Of a stretch of 21,767 nt of DNA, positions 21,035-21,767 are shown one piece after another; positions within the stretch are counted from its first letter, which is position 1; every line of letters starts with the position of its first letter. The stretch is taken from contig JAIEHQ010000029.1 of assembly GCA_029065825.1 (NCBI GenBank), positions 1-21,767 on the forward strand, written 5' to 3'. The position numbers were made by a program, and so were the translations under genes. The notes below the pieces were generated by a model that did not search any database, was not told where the DNA came from, and was given only the letters and a program-made list of their open reading frames with translations. This DNA is from Alistipes sp. Its GTDB lineage: Bacteria; Bacteroidota; Bacteroidia; Bacteroidales; Rikenellaceae.

Positions 21035-21767
<733 letters not shown>

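Overview
The window reads as chromosomal core and accessory DNA of a high-GC member of the Bacteroidetes, most likely Alistipes or another Rikenellaceae. This is inferred from four things. Promoters follow the Bacteroidetes grammar (TTTG near -33 and TAnnTTTG near -7, seen before many genes and both tRNAs). Start codons mostly lack Shine-Dalgarno sequences. The gene set includes Bacteroidetes types of L31, DXS and BatD/BatE and several lipoproteins with acidic residues after the lipid Cys. Coding DNA is GC-rich while promoters are AT-rich. I saw no mobile element, CRISPR array, integrase or phage module.

Layout. 1-221: left edge with a -7 box pointing out of the window and the terminator of the first lipoprotein gene. 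222-4280 (minus): two adjacent large lipoproteins built from fibronectin type III-like beta-sandwich units. 4281-4949: a long non-coding stretch. 4950-6145 (minus): ribosomal protein L31 type B and an exported nitrilase-family amidase. 6445-6518: tRNA with a CAU anticodon. 6624-7727 (minus): exported protein with an HExxH motif, divergent from a small lipoprotein (7839-8219). 8220-8798: mostly non-coding, with one promoter and two overlapping micro-ORFs. 8799-8886 (minus): tRNA-Ser(GGA). 8958-10377 (minus): small GNAT protein and class II fructose-bisphosphate aldolase. 10667-11119: another small lipoprotein.

11341-16333 (plus): class I fumarate hydratase, BatD, BatE and RecR in close succession. 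16323-18791 (minus): exported lipocalin and DXS, tail-to-tail with recR. 18872-20799 (plus): PyrH, a membrane-anchored TlpA-like thioredoxin and ribosome recycling factor. 21035-21767 (minus): C-terminal part of enolase, cut by the window end.

The housekeeping genes cover glycolysis (fba, eno), the fumarase step, isoprenoid precursor synthesis (dxs), pyrimidine nucleotides (pyrH), translation (rpmE2, frr, two tRNAs) and recombination repair (recR). Between them lie envelope proteins of poorly known role. I found no clear new multi-gene system. The best leads are the promoter-led micro-ORF pair at 8528-8631, the FN3-like lipoprotein pair, the HExxH protein, and the near-leaderless dxs start that corrects its N-terminus.
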